Position numbers and translations under genes: made by a program
Shown here: piece by piece, positions 50,095-59,357 of the stretch
Numbering within the stretch: position 1 is the stretch's first letter
How the letters are laid out: each line of letters starts with the position of its first letter
Source: SKLM01 sp964450435
GTDB taxonomy: Bacteria > Chloroflexota > Anaerolineae > B4-G1
DNA: 64,000 bases
NCBI GenBank assembly: GCA_964450435.1
Contig: CAYVCX010000002.1
Location: 1 to 64,000, forward strand
Direction of reading: 5' to 3'
The notes under the pieces: model-generated
Database searches by the model: none
Seen by the model: the letters and a program-made list of their open reading frames with translations, nothing else
Told to the model about the DNA's origin: nothing

Positions 50095-50982
50095 ATGACT
50101 GCACAATTGCTGGACGGCAGAGCGACATCGGCCAAAATCCGTGAGGAAGTCCAAGCCGCGGTCGAGCAGTTGAAGGCCGAGCACGACGTGGTGCCCGGCC
50201 TGGCCACGGTGCTCGTGGGGGAGAACCCGGCTTCACAGACGTATGTCAGCATGAAGGAGAGACAGTGCGAACGAGCCGGGATGCGTGCCTTTGGTCAGCA
50301 CCTGCCCGACGACATCGACCAGGCAGGTCTGATGGCCGAGATAGCGAAACTAAACGCCGACCCGCAGGTCCACGGCATCCTGGTGCAGCTCCCTCTGCCC
50401 GATCATCTCGATGAAGATGAGACGTTGGCCGCCGTCTCGTTGGAGAAAGACGTGGATGGCTTCCACCCCGTCAACATCGCGCGCCTGACGCTCCAGAACG
50501 TGGAGCCCACCTTCGCGCCGTGCATGCCGCTCGGCTGCCTTGAGCTCCTCCACAGATACGGGGTGGACATCAGAGGTAAGGAAGCCGTGGTCCTCGGCCC
50601 GACCAACATCGTGGGGCTGCCCACCGCCATGCTGCTGCTGCACGAGGGGGCGATGGTCGACATTTGCCATCCCCACACTCCGGATCTGCCAGGTATCAGC
50701 AGACGCGCGGACATCCTGGTCGCTGCCATCGACGATCCCGGGATGGTGAAGGGCGATTGGGTCAGGCCGGGGGCTGCCGTGATCGATGTCGGATGGAGCC
50801 GGGTGAAAGATGCGACGGCCGAGAAGGGCTATCGAGTGATTGGAAACGTAGATTTTGACGAGGTCAAGGGCGTCGCCGGCTACGTCACGCCGGTGCCGGG
50901 AGGCACGGGACCTATGACCATCGCCATGCTGCTACAGAACACGTTGCTGGCGGCCAGGCGTGCCGCCGGCATCTCCGGCTGA
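50095..50982 (+). CDS. folD: Bifunctional methylene-THF dehydrogenase / methenyl-THF cyclohydrolase
   Basis: 295 residues. This copy has the complete catalytic set at the same numbering as the enzyme from E. coli: Tyr50 and Lys54 (QTYVSMK), Gln98 (ILVQLPLP) and Asp121 (KDVDGFHP). The Rossmann part has VVLGPTNIVGLPTAMLL, where the Arg of the usual GRP is Leu, which may bear on NAD versus NADP use. It closes with YVTPVPGGTGPMT. It should convert 10-formyl-derived methenyl-THF to methylene-THF in the methyl branch. GGGAGG lies before ATG 50095. It is downstream of acsE and upstream of the Hdr genes, on the expected pathway strand. Confidence 0.93.
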   Translation: MTAQLLDGRATSAKIREEVQAAVEQLKAEHDVVPGLATVLVGENPASQTYVSMKERQCERAGMRAFGQHLPDDIDQAGLMAEIAKLNADPQVHGILVQLPLPDHLDEDETLAAVSLEKDVDGFHPVNIARLTLQNVEPTFAPCMPLGCLELLHRYGVDIRGKEAVVLGPTNIVGLPTAMLLLHEGAMVDICHPHTPDLPGISRRADILVAAIDDPGMVKGDWVRPGAAVIDVGWSRVKDATAEKGYRVIGNVDFDEVKGVAGYVTPVPGGTGPMTIAMLLQNTLLAARRAAGISG

Positions 50983-51088
50983 GACGCGTGCCAGGCAAGG
51001 CCCGACGAGATTGGAGGGGCTTCTCGTCCCATCCACCCGGTTGATGCGGATGGGAAGGGCAGCAACGAGACCGGGCTGTGGAGGTTCT

Positions 51089-51493
51089 ATGAGAGCCGAG
51101 CTATCGGCAGAGAGAATACGTGGGCGTTTCGTGCAGCTGGTTGAGGAGATCAGCGGTCAGGATCTCCTGGCCTGCAACCAGTGCGGCAAGTGCAGCGCTG
51201 GATGCCCCATTGTAGGCACGATGGACATCCTGCCCAGCCAGGCCATCCGAATGGCGCAGTTGGGTATGGAGGACGTGCTGGAGACGACCACCATATGGAT
51301 CTGCGCTTCCTGCCTGACGTGTGTCGCGCGCTGTCCCAAGGGGGTCGATCTGCCCCGACTGATGGAGGCCCTGCGCCAGACTGCATTGCGCAAAGGGGTC
51401 GCGAAGTTGGATCTAAACGCTCTCCCTCAGGAGCTGTTGCGCGAGCTGCCTCAGCTGGCGATCATCGGGGGATGCAGGAAGTACATAAAGTAA
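51089..51493 (+). CDS. hdrC: HdrC-like iron-sulfur subunit
   Basis: 134 residues from ATG 51089 (GAGG upstream). Two [4Fe-4S] sites: Cys29, Cys32, Cys35, Cys39 and Cys72, Cys75, Cys78, Cys82. A short C-terminal helix follows. HdrC passes electrons between HdrA flavin and the HdrB catalytic or electron-accepting cluster. The pairing with HdrB just downstream, within the WL cluster, matches the hdrCBA-metF associations seen in acetogens. Confidence 0.88.
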   Translation: MRAELSAERIRGRFVQLVEEISGQDLLACNQCGKCSAGCPIVGTMDILPSQAIRMAQLGMEDVLETTTIWICASCLTCVARCPKGVDLPRLMEALRQTALRKGVAKLDLNALPQELLRELPQLAIIGGCRKYIK

Positions 51494-51554
51494 ACCTGTG
51501 TGTCTGGTGGTCAATCGGTAAACATATGTGGCCGCAAAATCTTGGAGCTAGTTA

Positions 51555-52421
51555 ATGGGCATTCCCTACTTTCCAGGCTGTACGCTTTCGACCAAGGCGA
51601 AGAACTACGACCGCTCGGGCAGAGCGGTAGCGAAAGCGCTGGGGTTGGAGCTTGAGGAGCTTCCCGAGTGGCAGTGCTGTGGAGCCACGTTCCCGCTTAT
51701 GCTCGACGACTCGATGGCTCTCATCGCACCCACGCGCATCCTGTATCAGGCTCAGCAGGCCGGTGAGCGTGTGACCACTCTCTGCTCTGTGTGTTTCAAC
51801 GTGCTGCGCCGCTCCCAGGCACTGCTGGGGCGCGACGAGGAGATGCTGGATCGCATCAATTGGTTCACGGAGCAGGAGTATCACGGCGACGTAGTTGTGT
51901 CGCATTTTCTCGAGGTGCTTCGCGACGATCTGGGCTGGGACGAGGAGCCCGGTTCTCTGGCCGAACACGTGAGACGGCCCCTGACGGGGTTGAAGGCTGC
52001 TCCCTACTACGGCTGCCTTCTCCTGCGTCCATACGACGAGATCGGCCTCGACAATCCGGAGGACCCGCGCATTCTTCACGACCTCTTGCGGGCCCTCGGC
52101 GCCGAGCCGGTGGACTTCCCGTTCAACATCGAGTGTTGCGGCTCCTATCTGATGGTCAAGGATCCCGATGTCCCGGAGTCGCTCTCCACGGAAATCGTCG
52201 CTTCGGCCAGAGAACACGGCGCCGATGTGGTGGTCACTGCCTGTCCGCTCTGTCAGTTCAATCTCGACTACCCACAGCGGGAGACGGTGGGCAGTCGTGC
52301 GGGGAGCCGGATCCCCGTGGTCTACTTCACGCAGCTAATGGCAGTAGCTCTGGGGCTGCCGGAGGAGACGTGGGGGTTTGAAGACCATTACGTGGACCCG
52401 AAACCACTGTTTGACGAGTAG
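51555..52421 (+). CDS. hdrB: HdrB-like subunit (two CCG domains)
   Basis: 288 residues. Two CCG repeats: PGCTLSTKAKNYD, EWQCCGAT and LCSVCFNVL in the first; YYGCLLLRP, IECCGSYL and TACPLCQFNLD in the second. In methanogen HdrB these bind the noncubane [4Fe-4S] clusters that reduce heterodisulfide. In acetogens the homologue is thought to face methylene-THF reductase or another acceptor. It starts 61 bases after hdrC; the SD before ATG 51555 is poor (TTGGAGC at 51541-51547). Confidence 0.9.
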   Translation: MGIPYFPGCTLSTKAKNYDRSGRAVAKALGLELEELPEWQCCGATFPLMLDDSMALIAPTRILYQAQQAGERVTTLCSVCFNVLRRSQALLGRDEEMLDRINWFTEQEYHGDVVVSHFLEVLRDDLGWDEEPGSLAEHVRRPLTGLKAAPYYGCLLLRPYDEIGLDNPEDPRILHDLLRALGAEPVDFPFNIECCGSYLMVKDPDVPESLSTEIVASAREHGADVVVTACPLCQFNLDYPQRETVGSRAGSRIPVVYFTQLMAVALGLPEETWGFEDHYVDPKPLFDE

Positions 52422-52478
52422 AGGGGGCCGGTAGAAGCGGGTGAGTTGGTGCGGTTGGCGGGTTCAGGGAGGAAGAAA

Positions 52479-53051
52479 ATGTCCGATGTTTGGAAGCGGT
52501 TGGAGAACTACCGAAAATTGAAGGTGTTGCCCTCTGGTGAGAGGCTCCTGTTGCGTCCCTTGACGAAGCAGGATAAGCAGGACCTCGTGGCCCTCTTTGG
52601 TCGCGCCGCCGAGCAAGACCTGCAGTACTTCCGGAGCGATGCCGGTGATCCGGAGGTGGTGAAGAGTTGGGTGGACAAACTGGATCTGCAGCGCGTCTTT
52701 CCTCTGGTGGCTGTCGTGGACGACACGATAGTGGGGGAGGCGATGCTGCACTTCGGGGAGCACTTCCATCGTCACCTGGCCTGGGTGCGCATCTTCCTGG
52801 ACCGGGACTACCGGCGACAGGGTATCGGCACGCTCATGCTGCGCTGCTTGATCGAGGTCGCGCGCCGGGTCGGGCTGCAGCAGTTGTACGCCGAGGTTGT
52901 GCTGACCCAGCCCCAGGTGATCAAGGCCTTCGAGAACCTCGGTTTCCGCCACGAGGTGACGTTGGAGGACTACTTCATCACCGATAGCGGGGAGACCCTC
53001 GACATGGCTATTCTGGTGTACTGGCTCGTCGACAGCTCCGGGGTGTTCTGA
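52479..53051 (+). CDS. GNAT-family N-acetyltransferase
   Basis: 190 residues. GNAT core: LLLRPLTKQD near the N-terminus, the beta4 strand WVRIFLDRDYRRQGIGTLML with the acetyl-CoA-binding R-x-x-G-x-G/A, and VIKAFENLGFRHEVTLEDYF. GGGAGGAAG precedes ATG 52479. The substrate could be a protein lysine or a small molecule. Its place between two hdr gene sets in an acetyl-CoA-synthesis locus is unusual and suggests local feedback by acetyl-CoA, which is inference only. Confidence 0.8.
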   Translation: MSDVWKRLENYRKLKVLPSGERLLLRPLTKQDKQDLVALFGRAAEQDLQYFRSDAGDPEVVKSWVDKLDLQRVFPLVAVVDDTIVGEAMLHFGEHFHRHLAWVRIFLDRDYRRQGIGTLMLRCLIEVARRVGLQQLYAEVVLTQPQVIKAFENLGFRHEVTLEDYFITDSGETLDMAILVYWLVDSSGVF

Positions 53052-53160
53052 ATCCCATTGGTCGTCGGCAGTGGCTGTTCCCTGCCACCGCGGCTCTCGA
53101 TCCTGAGGGGAGATCGCCCTTGCCTGGGATAGCGCCATTAGGATGATTATTATGGTTCAT

Positions 53161-53189
53161 TTGCTCCGTATGCAGGTGCTCGTTATAAT
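53161..53189 (+). promoter_or_regulatory. Promoter of the second hdr operon
   Basis: TTGCTC (53161-53166), 17-base spacer, TATAAT (53184-53189), about 90 bases before the hdrC2 ATG. The hdrC2-to-FrhB/FdhB genes probably form one transcript from here. Confidence 0.65.
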
Positions 53190-53277
53190 TCGTATAGGCT
53201 GGTGACTGTTCTGAGCCTCGAGGGGCGCCGCAACGCCCTCACGGCTCGCCAATCGTGACACAACCTATGGAGGAGCC

Positions 53278-53913
53278 ATGGCACTTGGCACTGGGCTCGG
53301 GACTCCGAGTCAGGCGCTGACGGTAATAACCGGACTCGCCTTCAGCGACCTTGTGAAGCAGCAGAGCGGCGAGAATCTCCACGCCTGTTACTACTGCCAG
53401 AAGTGTACTGCGGGCTGTCCAACAGCCTTCACGATGGACTACAAGCCCGCCCAACTCCTGCGCTTGATCCAGTTGGGGCAGAAGGACAGGGTCTTGGGGA
53501 GCCGGGCCATCTGGATGTGCATCGGGTGTGAGGCCTGCGGCACCCGCTGTCCCAACGACATACGCCTGGCACCGGTGATGGACGTGCTCCGCCATATGGC
53601 GCTCGATGAGGGATACAAGCCCGACACCGCTGTCTACTCCCTCCACCGGGCGTTCCTCGAAAGCATCCGCAGGTGGGGGCGCATGCACGAGGTCACCATG
53701 CTGGCCGAGTTCAAGACCCGCTGCCTCCTGTCCGAGTATTCCGTCTTCTTCGAGGGCCTGCTGGGGGATATGAAAATGGGCGGTGAGTTGATGTTGAAGG
53801 GGAAGCTTTCGTTTCTTCCGGACCGCATCAAGCGCATGGAGGAGATCAAGGCCCTGTATGAGGAGGCCACCGATGCGTCGTCCCGTGAGGGTGAGTCGGA
53901 GGTGGGCGAGTGA
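53278..53913 (+). CDS. hdrC: HdrC-like iron-sulfur subunit, second copy
   Basis: 211 residues. [4Fe-4S] ligands Cys37, Cys40, Cys43, Cys47 and Cys81, Cys84, Cys87, Cys91. It is longer than the first HdrC: the C-terminal 110 residues are helical (RAFLESIRRWGRMHEVTMLA, FFEGLLGDMKMGGELM), as in HdrC of the HdrABC-MvhD type. The stop overlaps the following GTG by 4 bases, so HdrC2 and HdrB2 are made in a fixed ratio. Confidence 0.9.
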   Translation: MALGTGLGTPSQALTVITGLAFSDLVKQQSGENLHACYYCQKCTAGCPTAFTMDYKPAQLLRLIQLGQKDRVLGSRAIWMCIGCEACGTRCPNDIRLAPVMDVLRHMALDEGYKPDTAVYSLHRAFLESIRRWGRMHEVTMLAEFKTRCLLSEYSVFFEGLLGDMKMGGELMLKGKLSFLPDRIKRMEEIKALYEEATDASSREGESEVGE

Positions 53914-54758
53914 GATACACGTACTATCCCGGGTGCACGGCTGAGACCACGGCTGTCGAGTTCGGCCTGTCCACCGAGGCGGTCTGTGAGGCTCTGGGCA
54001 TGGAGTTGATCGAGATCGATGACTGGAACTGCTGCGGCGCCTCGTCGGCGCACAGCCTGGACCACGAGCTTGGTCTGTCCCTGCCCGGCCGTAATGTGGC
54101 CCTGGCTCAGAAGGCCGGGCTGGACATAGTGATTCCGTGCCCCGCCTGCTACCAGCACTGCCGCGACGCCGACATCAAGATGCGTGAGGACGAGGCCTGG
54201 CGCGCGAAGATGGAGAGGATCCTGGGGTTCCAATACGAGGGCGACGCGCTCCCGCGTCACCTGCTGGAGGTCCTCAGCCGAGATTTCGACCGGGAGACCC
54301 TCAAAGAGAAAGTCAGCAGGCCCTTGAAAGGTCTCAAGGTAGCTTCCTACTACGGCTGCGTCCTGGTCCGCCCGCCGGAGCTAACCGGCTGGGACGATCC
54401 GGAGCATCCCACGACGATGGACCACCTGATGGCCGCTATCGGAGCCGAGATCGTCGACTGGTCCTACAAAGTAGATTGCTGCGGTGCGAGCATGACCCTC
54501 GCGCGCGGCGACATAGTCGTCGAGCTGTCCACCAAGGTCGTCGAAGGGGCCGTCGAAGCGGGCGCGGACTGTATTGTCTCCGCTTGCGGAATGTGCGAGA
54601 TCAACCTTGATACGCGGCAGGCTGGCGAGAAGAAGATGCCTATTTTCTACTTCACCGAACTGATGGGCCTCGCACTAGGGCTGCCCGGGATCGACAAGTG
54701 GTTGGGCAGACATAGCGTGGATCCCCGACCACTGCTTCGAGAACGAGGGCTTCTTTAG
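53910..54758 (+). CDS. hdrB: HdrB-like subunit, second copy
   Basis: 282 residues starting at GTG 53910, overlapping hdrC2. Two CCG domains: YYPGCTAETTAVEF, WNCCGASSAHSLD, PCPACYQHC; then YYGCVLVRPPE, VDCCGASMTLARGD and SACGMCEINLD. It keeps all the cysteines of the noncubane cluster sites. Context in an hdrC-hdrB-hdrA-mvhD run makes it the end-acceptor module of the Hdr-like complex. Confidence 0.91.
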   Translation: MRYTYYPGCTAETTAVEFGLSTEAVCEALGMELIEIDDWNCCGASSAHSLDHELGLSLPGRNVALAQKAGLDIVIPCPACYQHCRDADIKMREDEAWRAKMERILGFQYEGDALPRHLLEVLSRDFDRETLKEKVSRPLKGLKVASYYGCVLVRPPELTGWDDPEHPTTMDHLMAAIGAEIVDWSYKVDCCGASMTLARGDIVVELSTKVVEGAVEAGADCIVSACGMCEINLDTRQAGEKKMPIFYFTELMGLALGLPGIDKWLGRHSVDPRPLLRERGLL

Positions 54759-54782
54759 AGAGGGCAACACGCGAGAGGACTT

Positions 54783-57700
54783 ATGAGCGACAACAACGGA
54801 TCTCTCAGGACTGAAGCAAAGTCTGCCGGAAGCGACGCCGTCCTGGTTGTCGGTGCCGGCATTGGTGGTATGCAGTCAGCCTTGCTTCTCGCTGAAACCG
54901 GACACCAGGTCTACCTGCTGGATAGCTCTCCCGGCATCGGGGGCTCGATGCATCTGCTGGACCGCACGTTCCCCACCGATTCGTGCGGCATTTGCCTGAT
55001 GCTGCCGGGACGGGCGGCGTATTGCCCCACCATCGAGTGTGATCTTCACGCAAACATCCAGATTCTTGCTTATGCCGAGGTAGAAGATGTGGCGGGCGAG
55101 GCCGGGAGTTTCACGGTCACGGTGCGCCGCAAACCGCGCTACGTGGACGTTGAGCTGTGTAACAACTGTGGTCTCTGTGCTGAGGTCTGTCCCGCGGACC
55201 TTCCCCACCAGTACGAAGGAACTGTGGCACCGCAGAAGGCGATCTACCAGCCGCCCATCCGCGCCATTCCGTCCACCTACGTCATCGACATGGATTACTG
55301 CACCCGCTGCGGCGAGTGCGTCGCGGTGTGCCCCATTGAGGCTGTCGACCTGGAGATGGCCGAGACCCAGGAGCAGATCCAGGTGGCGGCCGTGGTGATG
55401 AGCCCGGGCTACGAGCCCTTCGACGCGGGCGTCAAGGGGGAGTACGGTTTCGGGCACTACGACAATGTTCTATCGAGCATCCAATTTGAGCGCATGATCA
55501 GCATCTCTGGCTCCACCGGGGCGGATATCGTGCGGCCATCCGATGGTGAGTCGCCGCAGCGGGTCGCTTTCATCCAGTGCGTCGGGTCCCGGGATTCCTC
55601 TATTGATCGCGGCTACTGTTCCTCAGTCTGCTGCATGTACACCGCCAAGCAGGTGCAGGTCGCCAAGAGGCTCGATCCCGACCTCGATGTGACGGTCTTC
55701 TTCATGGACATCCGTGCCCACGGCAAGGACTTCGACGAGTATTTTGATCAGGTGGAGGCGATGCCGGGCGTGAACTATCGCCGTGCGATGGTCTCCTCGG
55801 TCCACGAATACAAGCAGACGGGCGACCTGCAGCTCAACTTCGTCGGAGAGGACGGGACGGTCCGTGAGGAGGATTTCGACATGGTAGTGCTCTCGGTGGG
55901 CTTCGAGCCTCCCCAGGGCTTCCGGGATCTGGGCCAGGCCTTGAACGTCGATTTGAACCGCCACGGCTTTGGCCAGTCGGACACGTTCCATCCCGGTGAA
56001 AGCTCGCAGCCGGGCATCTTCGTCAGTGGCGCTTTCCGGGAGCCCAAGGACATCCCGGAGACCGTCGTCGAGGCCTCGGCCGTCGCAGCCAGCGCTGCTC
56101 GCCTCCTGGAGCAGGTCCGGGTTCCCTCTGGCGTGCCGGCGAAACCTGTGCCCAGCGTTGACACTCAGCCCGAGGAGCGGGACGTCAGCCGCGAATGGCC
56201 CCGCGTGGGCGTCTTCCTGTGCGACTGCCGGGGAGAGGTTGGCTCGGTGGTCGACCTGCAGGATGTCTCCGAGTACGCGGGGGGCCTCCAGGACGTGGCC
56301 CTGGTACAGGCCATGGATAATGCCTGCCTGTTGAGCGGCCGCGAGCAGATTCTCCAGGCGATCGAGGAGGCCGAGCTCAATCGTGTGGTGATCGCGGGTT
56401 GCCCTGCCCGGGAGTATCAATCGGTCTTCGAGGATCTGATGCGTGGTGCGGGTCTGAATCCTGCCTTGATGGAGCGAGTCAATCTCCGCGGCGAGATAGC
56501 CTGGGTTCATCAGGGGAATGGGACGCACGCTACTGCCAAGGCCAAAGAGCTGGTCCACATGGCCGTCGCCGGCGTCCGGATGGACCAGCCGATCTACTTC
56601 GAAGATCAGGAACTCTCGCAGCGAGCCTTGGTAGTCGGCGGGGGGCTGGCCGGAATGACGGCTGCCCGTAGCTTGGCGCAGATGGGCCACGAGGTGGACC
56701 TGGTGGAGGCCTCAAGTGAGCTCGGCGGACAACTGAACGAGCTGCGCTATCTGCCCACCGGGGAGGATCCTGTGGCATTCACCACCTCGCTCATCGAGGC
56801 GGTGGAGAGCGCCAGCCAAATTCACATCTACCGCGACGCTCAGATCGACGGGGTCTCCGGCTGCGTCGGGCAGTATCAGACGAACCTGGCCCTGGCCGAT
56901 GGAGACCGCGAGACGCTGCGCCACGGCGTGCTCATCGTGGCCACCGGCGGGCAAGAGGTTGTTCCGACCGAGTATTTGTACGGAGAGAGCCCCCAGGTGG
57001 TCACCCAGCGAGAGCTCGAGAAGCTGCTGGAGGCAGATGGGGATGTACCCTCCGATGTGGTGATGATTCAGTGTGTCGGCTCGCGAGAGCCTGAACGTCC
57101 CTACTGCAGCCGCATCTGTTGCACCAAAGCCGTCTCCAATGCGCTCCGCATCAAGGAGCGCAATCCGGATGCGCGGGTGTTCGTGCTCTACCGGGAGATG
57201 CGTACCTACGGTTTCCGCGAGGACTACTACCGGGAGGCGCGCGAGAAGGGCGTGATCTTCCTCCGCTATGAGCTGCCCGACAAACCCCGGGTCGCGGCGG
57301 GTGACGGGCAGTTGAGCGTCCGGCTTCGGGAGCCGGTCACCGGCGAACAGGTGGACCTGCAAGCCGACATGCTTGTGTTGAGCACGGGGATCGATCCCCA
57401 TGACGTGGGCGACCTTGCTCGCATGCTCGATGTGTCGCTGGACAAGAACGGGTTCTTCCAGGAGGAATACCCCAAGATGCGGCCCCTCGATTTCACGAAG
57501 CGGGGTATCTTTATGTGCGGACTGGCGCACTCGCCGCGATTCCTGGACGAGACCATCGTGCAAGCGCAGGGCGCGGCCATGCGTGCCGCTGCGTTGCTCC
57601 AACAGCAGACGTTGCAGGCCCCGGTGCCTCCGGTCCTGGTGAATGAGCGCCTGTGCACCGCATGCGGCCAATGTGTCGAGATCTGTCCCTACGGGGCCCG

Positions 57701-57851
57701 CGTGCTCGAGGCCGGGGCCCATACGGCCGAGGTGATCGAGGTGCTGTGTCAGGGTTGCGGTGCCTGTGTTGTTGCCTGCCCGAACAAGGCCACGCGGCGG
57801 CAGGGCGCCGAGATTTCCAGCGTGTATCGCATGCTGGAGTCAGTCGCATAG
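54783..57851 (+). CDS. hdrA: Tandem double HdrA (two FAD modules in one chain)
   Basis: 1022 residues. First half (about 15-455): FAD motif VVGAGIGGMQSALLLAETGH, the CGICLMLPG cysteines, two ferredoxin-like sites CNNCGLCAEVC and CTRCGECVAVC, and the HdrA signature QCVGSRD...CSSVCCMYTAKQ. Second half: an HdrA N-terminal domain (from about 474, RVGVFLCDCRG), another FAD motif (VVGGGLAGMTAARSLAQMG), QCVGSREPERPYCSRICC and a C-terminal pair of [4Fe-4S] sites (CTACGQCVEIC, CQGCGACVVAC). HdrA is the flavin that bifurcates electrons between ferredoxin and heterodisulfide-like acceptors. Two fused units in one chain suggest a built-in HdrA dimer. It starts 24 bases after hdrB2. Confidence 0.9.
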   Translation: MSDNNGSLRTEAKSAGSDAVLVVGAGIGGMQSALLLAETGHQVYLLDSSPGIGGSMHLLDRTFPTDSCGICLMLPGRAAYCPTIECDLHANIQILAYAEVEDVAGEAGSFTVTVRRKPRYVDVELCNNCGLCAEVCPADLPHQYEGTVAPQKAIYQPPIRAIPSTYVIDMDYCTRCGECVAVCPIEAVDLEMAETQEQIQVAAVVMSPGYEPFDAGVKGEYGFGHYDNVLSSIQFERMISISGSTGADIVRPSDGESPQRVAFIQCVGSRDSSIDRGYCSSVCCMYTAKQVQVAKRLDPDLDVTVFFMDIRAHGKDFDEYFDQVEAMPGVNYRRAMVSSVHEYKQTGDLQLNFVGEDGTVREEDFDMVVLSVGFEPPQGFRDLGQALNVDLNRHGFGQSDTFHPGESSQPGIFVSGAFREPKDIPETVVEASAVAASAARLLEQVRVPSGVPAKPVPSVDTQPEERDVSREWPRVGVFLCDCRGEVGSVVDLQDVSEYAGGLQDVALVQAMDNACLLSGREQILQAIEEAELNRVVIAGCPAREYQSVFEDLMRGAGLNPALMERVNLRGEIAWVHQGNGTHATAKAKELVHMAVAGVRMDQPIYFEDQELSQRALVVGGGLAGMTAARSLAQMGHEVDLVEASSELGGQLNELRYLPTGEDPVAFTTSLIEAVESASQIHIYRDAQIDGVSGCVGQYQTNLALADGDRETLRHGVLIVATGGQEVVPTEYLYGESPQVVTQRELEKLLEADGDVPSDVVMIQCVGSREPERPYCSRICCTKAVSNALRIKERNPDARVFVLYREMRTYGFREDYYREAREKGVIFLRYELPDKPRVAAGDGQLSVRLREPVTGEQVDLQADMLVLSTGIDPHDVGDLARMLDVSLDKNGFFQEEYPKMRPLDFTKRGIFMCGLAHSPRFLDETIVQAQGAAMRAAALLQQQTLQAPVPPVLVNERLCTACGQCVEICPYGARVLEAGAHTAEVIEVLCQGCGACVVACPNKATRRQGAEISSVYRMLESVA

Positions 57852-57898
57852 AGATTGACCAATAGAGCTGGTCGAGGTTTTCTTGGAGGAGGACGAAC

Positions 57899-59224
57899 GT
57901 GGGCAAAGGTGAACCAGGGGCGGTGGTGATTGGTGCTGGCATTGCTGGCATCCAGGCTGCGCTCGACATCGCGGATGCGGGCTTTCACGTGTATCTCGTG
58001 GAGCGCGAACCATCTGTCGGCGGGCGCATGGCTCAGCTAGACAAGACGTTTCCGACCCTGGACTGCTCTTCGTGCATCCTGACGCCCAAGATGGTCGACG
58101 TGGGCCAGCATCCCAACATCGAGCTGATGACCTATTCGGAGGTGGCGTCGGTCGAGAAGGATGATGGGGTCTTCCACGTGCGAGTGCGCAAGAAGCCCCG
58201 GTACGTGGACGTCGATCTGTGCCGTGGGTGTGGTGACTGCGCTGAAGCCTGTCGTCTCAAAGGGCGCGTTTCGAGCAACTTCGATGCGGGTATCGCCAAC
58301 AGGTCGGCTATTTACGTACCTTTCCCTCAAGCAGTCCCGCTGAAGTACACCATCGACCCGGAGGCGTGCCTCTATCTGACCCGCGGGGTCTGTGGACGTA
58401 CGTTCAAGTGCAAGGACGCCTGTCCAGCCGAGGCCATCGATTTCGAGCAGGAAGAGGAGTTCGTGGACGTCGATGTGAGGACCATCGTTGTGGCCACGGG
58501 GTTCGATATCATCGAGCCGGAGACCAAGCCGGAATACGCCTACGGTGTCTATCCCCAGGTGATGACGGGCATCGAGTTTGAGCGGCTTTCTGATGCCTCG
58601 GGGCCCACAAGAGGACAGATTCTGATCGATGGAAAGAAGCCGAAAGATGTCGTGTTCATCAAGTGCGTCGGCTCCCGAGACCCGCATACGGGAGTCCCCT
58701 ACTGCTCTCGAGTCTGCTGTATGTATACGGCGAAACACGCTCATCTGGTGCGAGAAAAGGTGCCCGAAGCGAACATCACCGTCTTCTATATGGACGTGCG
58801 CGCTTTCGGTAAGGGATACGAGGAGTTCTACGATCGTGTGAAGCACGAACGAGTCAACTACCGGCGCGGAGAACCCTCCGAGGTCTATCGACGCGGCGAC
58901 AAGCTGGTTGTGCTGGCCGAGGATACCAGTCTGGGAGAGGTCGTTGAGGTCGAGGCCGATCTGGTGGTCCTGGCAACGGCCATTGTGCCACGAACGGACA
59001 TACAGGATGTCGCCGAGGTGTTGGGCTTGGAGCGGTCTGCGGATGGGTTCTTCCAGGAGTCGGACACGAAGCTGCGTCCGGTCGACACGAATGTGGAGAA
59101 CGTCTTTGTGGCCGGCTGTTGCCAGAGCCCCAAGGATATCCCGGATACAGTCGCACAGGCGAAAGCCGCGGCTTCTTGCGCGTTGAGGGTGTTGGTCCGA
59201 GCCAGGGAAGCCGTGCCCGCTTAG
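57899..59224 (+). CDS. hdrA: Short HdrA-like flavoprotein
   Basis: 441 residues from a GTG at 57899 (GGAGGAGG upstream). It starts directly at the FAD motif (VIGAGIAGIQAALDIADAGF), so the N-terminal HdrA domain is absent, and it ends without the C-terminal ferredoxin pair. It has the LDCSSCILTPKM cysteines, one ferredoxin-like site CRGCGDCAEAC with further Cys at about 155-180 (GVCGRTFKCKDAC), and KCVGSRD...CSRVCCMYTAKH. It resembles the first half of the double HdrA. It probably joins the same complex as an additional flavin unit. Confidence 0.87.
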   Translation: MGKGEPGAVVIGAGIAGIQAALDIADAGFHVYLVEREPSVGGRMAQLDKTFPTLDCSSCILTPKMVDVGQHPNIELMTYSEVASVEKDDGVFHVRVRKKPRYVDVDLCRGCGDCAEACRLKGRVSSNFDAGIANRSAIYVPFPQAVPLKYTIDPEACLYLTRGVCGRTFKCKDACPAEAIDFEQEEEFVDVDVRTIVVATGFDIIEPETKPEYAYGVYPQVMTGIEFERLSDASGPTRGQILIDGKKPKDVVFIKCVGSRDPHTGVPYCSRVCCMYTAKHAHLVREKVPEANITVFYMDVRAFGKGYEEFYDRVKHERVNYRRGEPSEVYRRGDKLVVLAEDTSLGEVVEVEADLVVLATAIVPRTDIQDVAEVLGLERSADGFFQESDTKLRPVDTNVENVFVAGCCQSPKDIPDTVAQAKAAASCALRVLVRAREAVPA

Positions 59225-59357
59225 CCCTCCAACCGCGCTTGTCATTCTAGGGAGTGTGGCAGGTGCAGCGGGGTGACGGCGAAGAATCTCCCTGATGTTG
59301 GATTGACTTTTCCAGCGATGCGGGGCTGTGAGCGGTAGGGTGGTAGAGGAGAACGAG

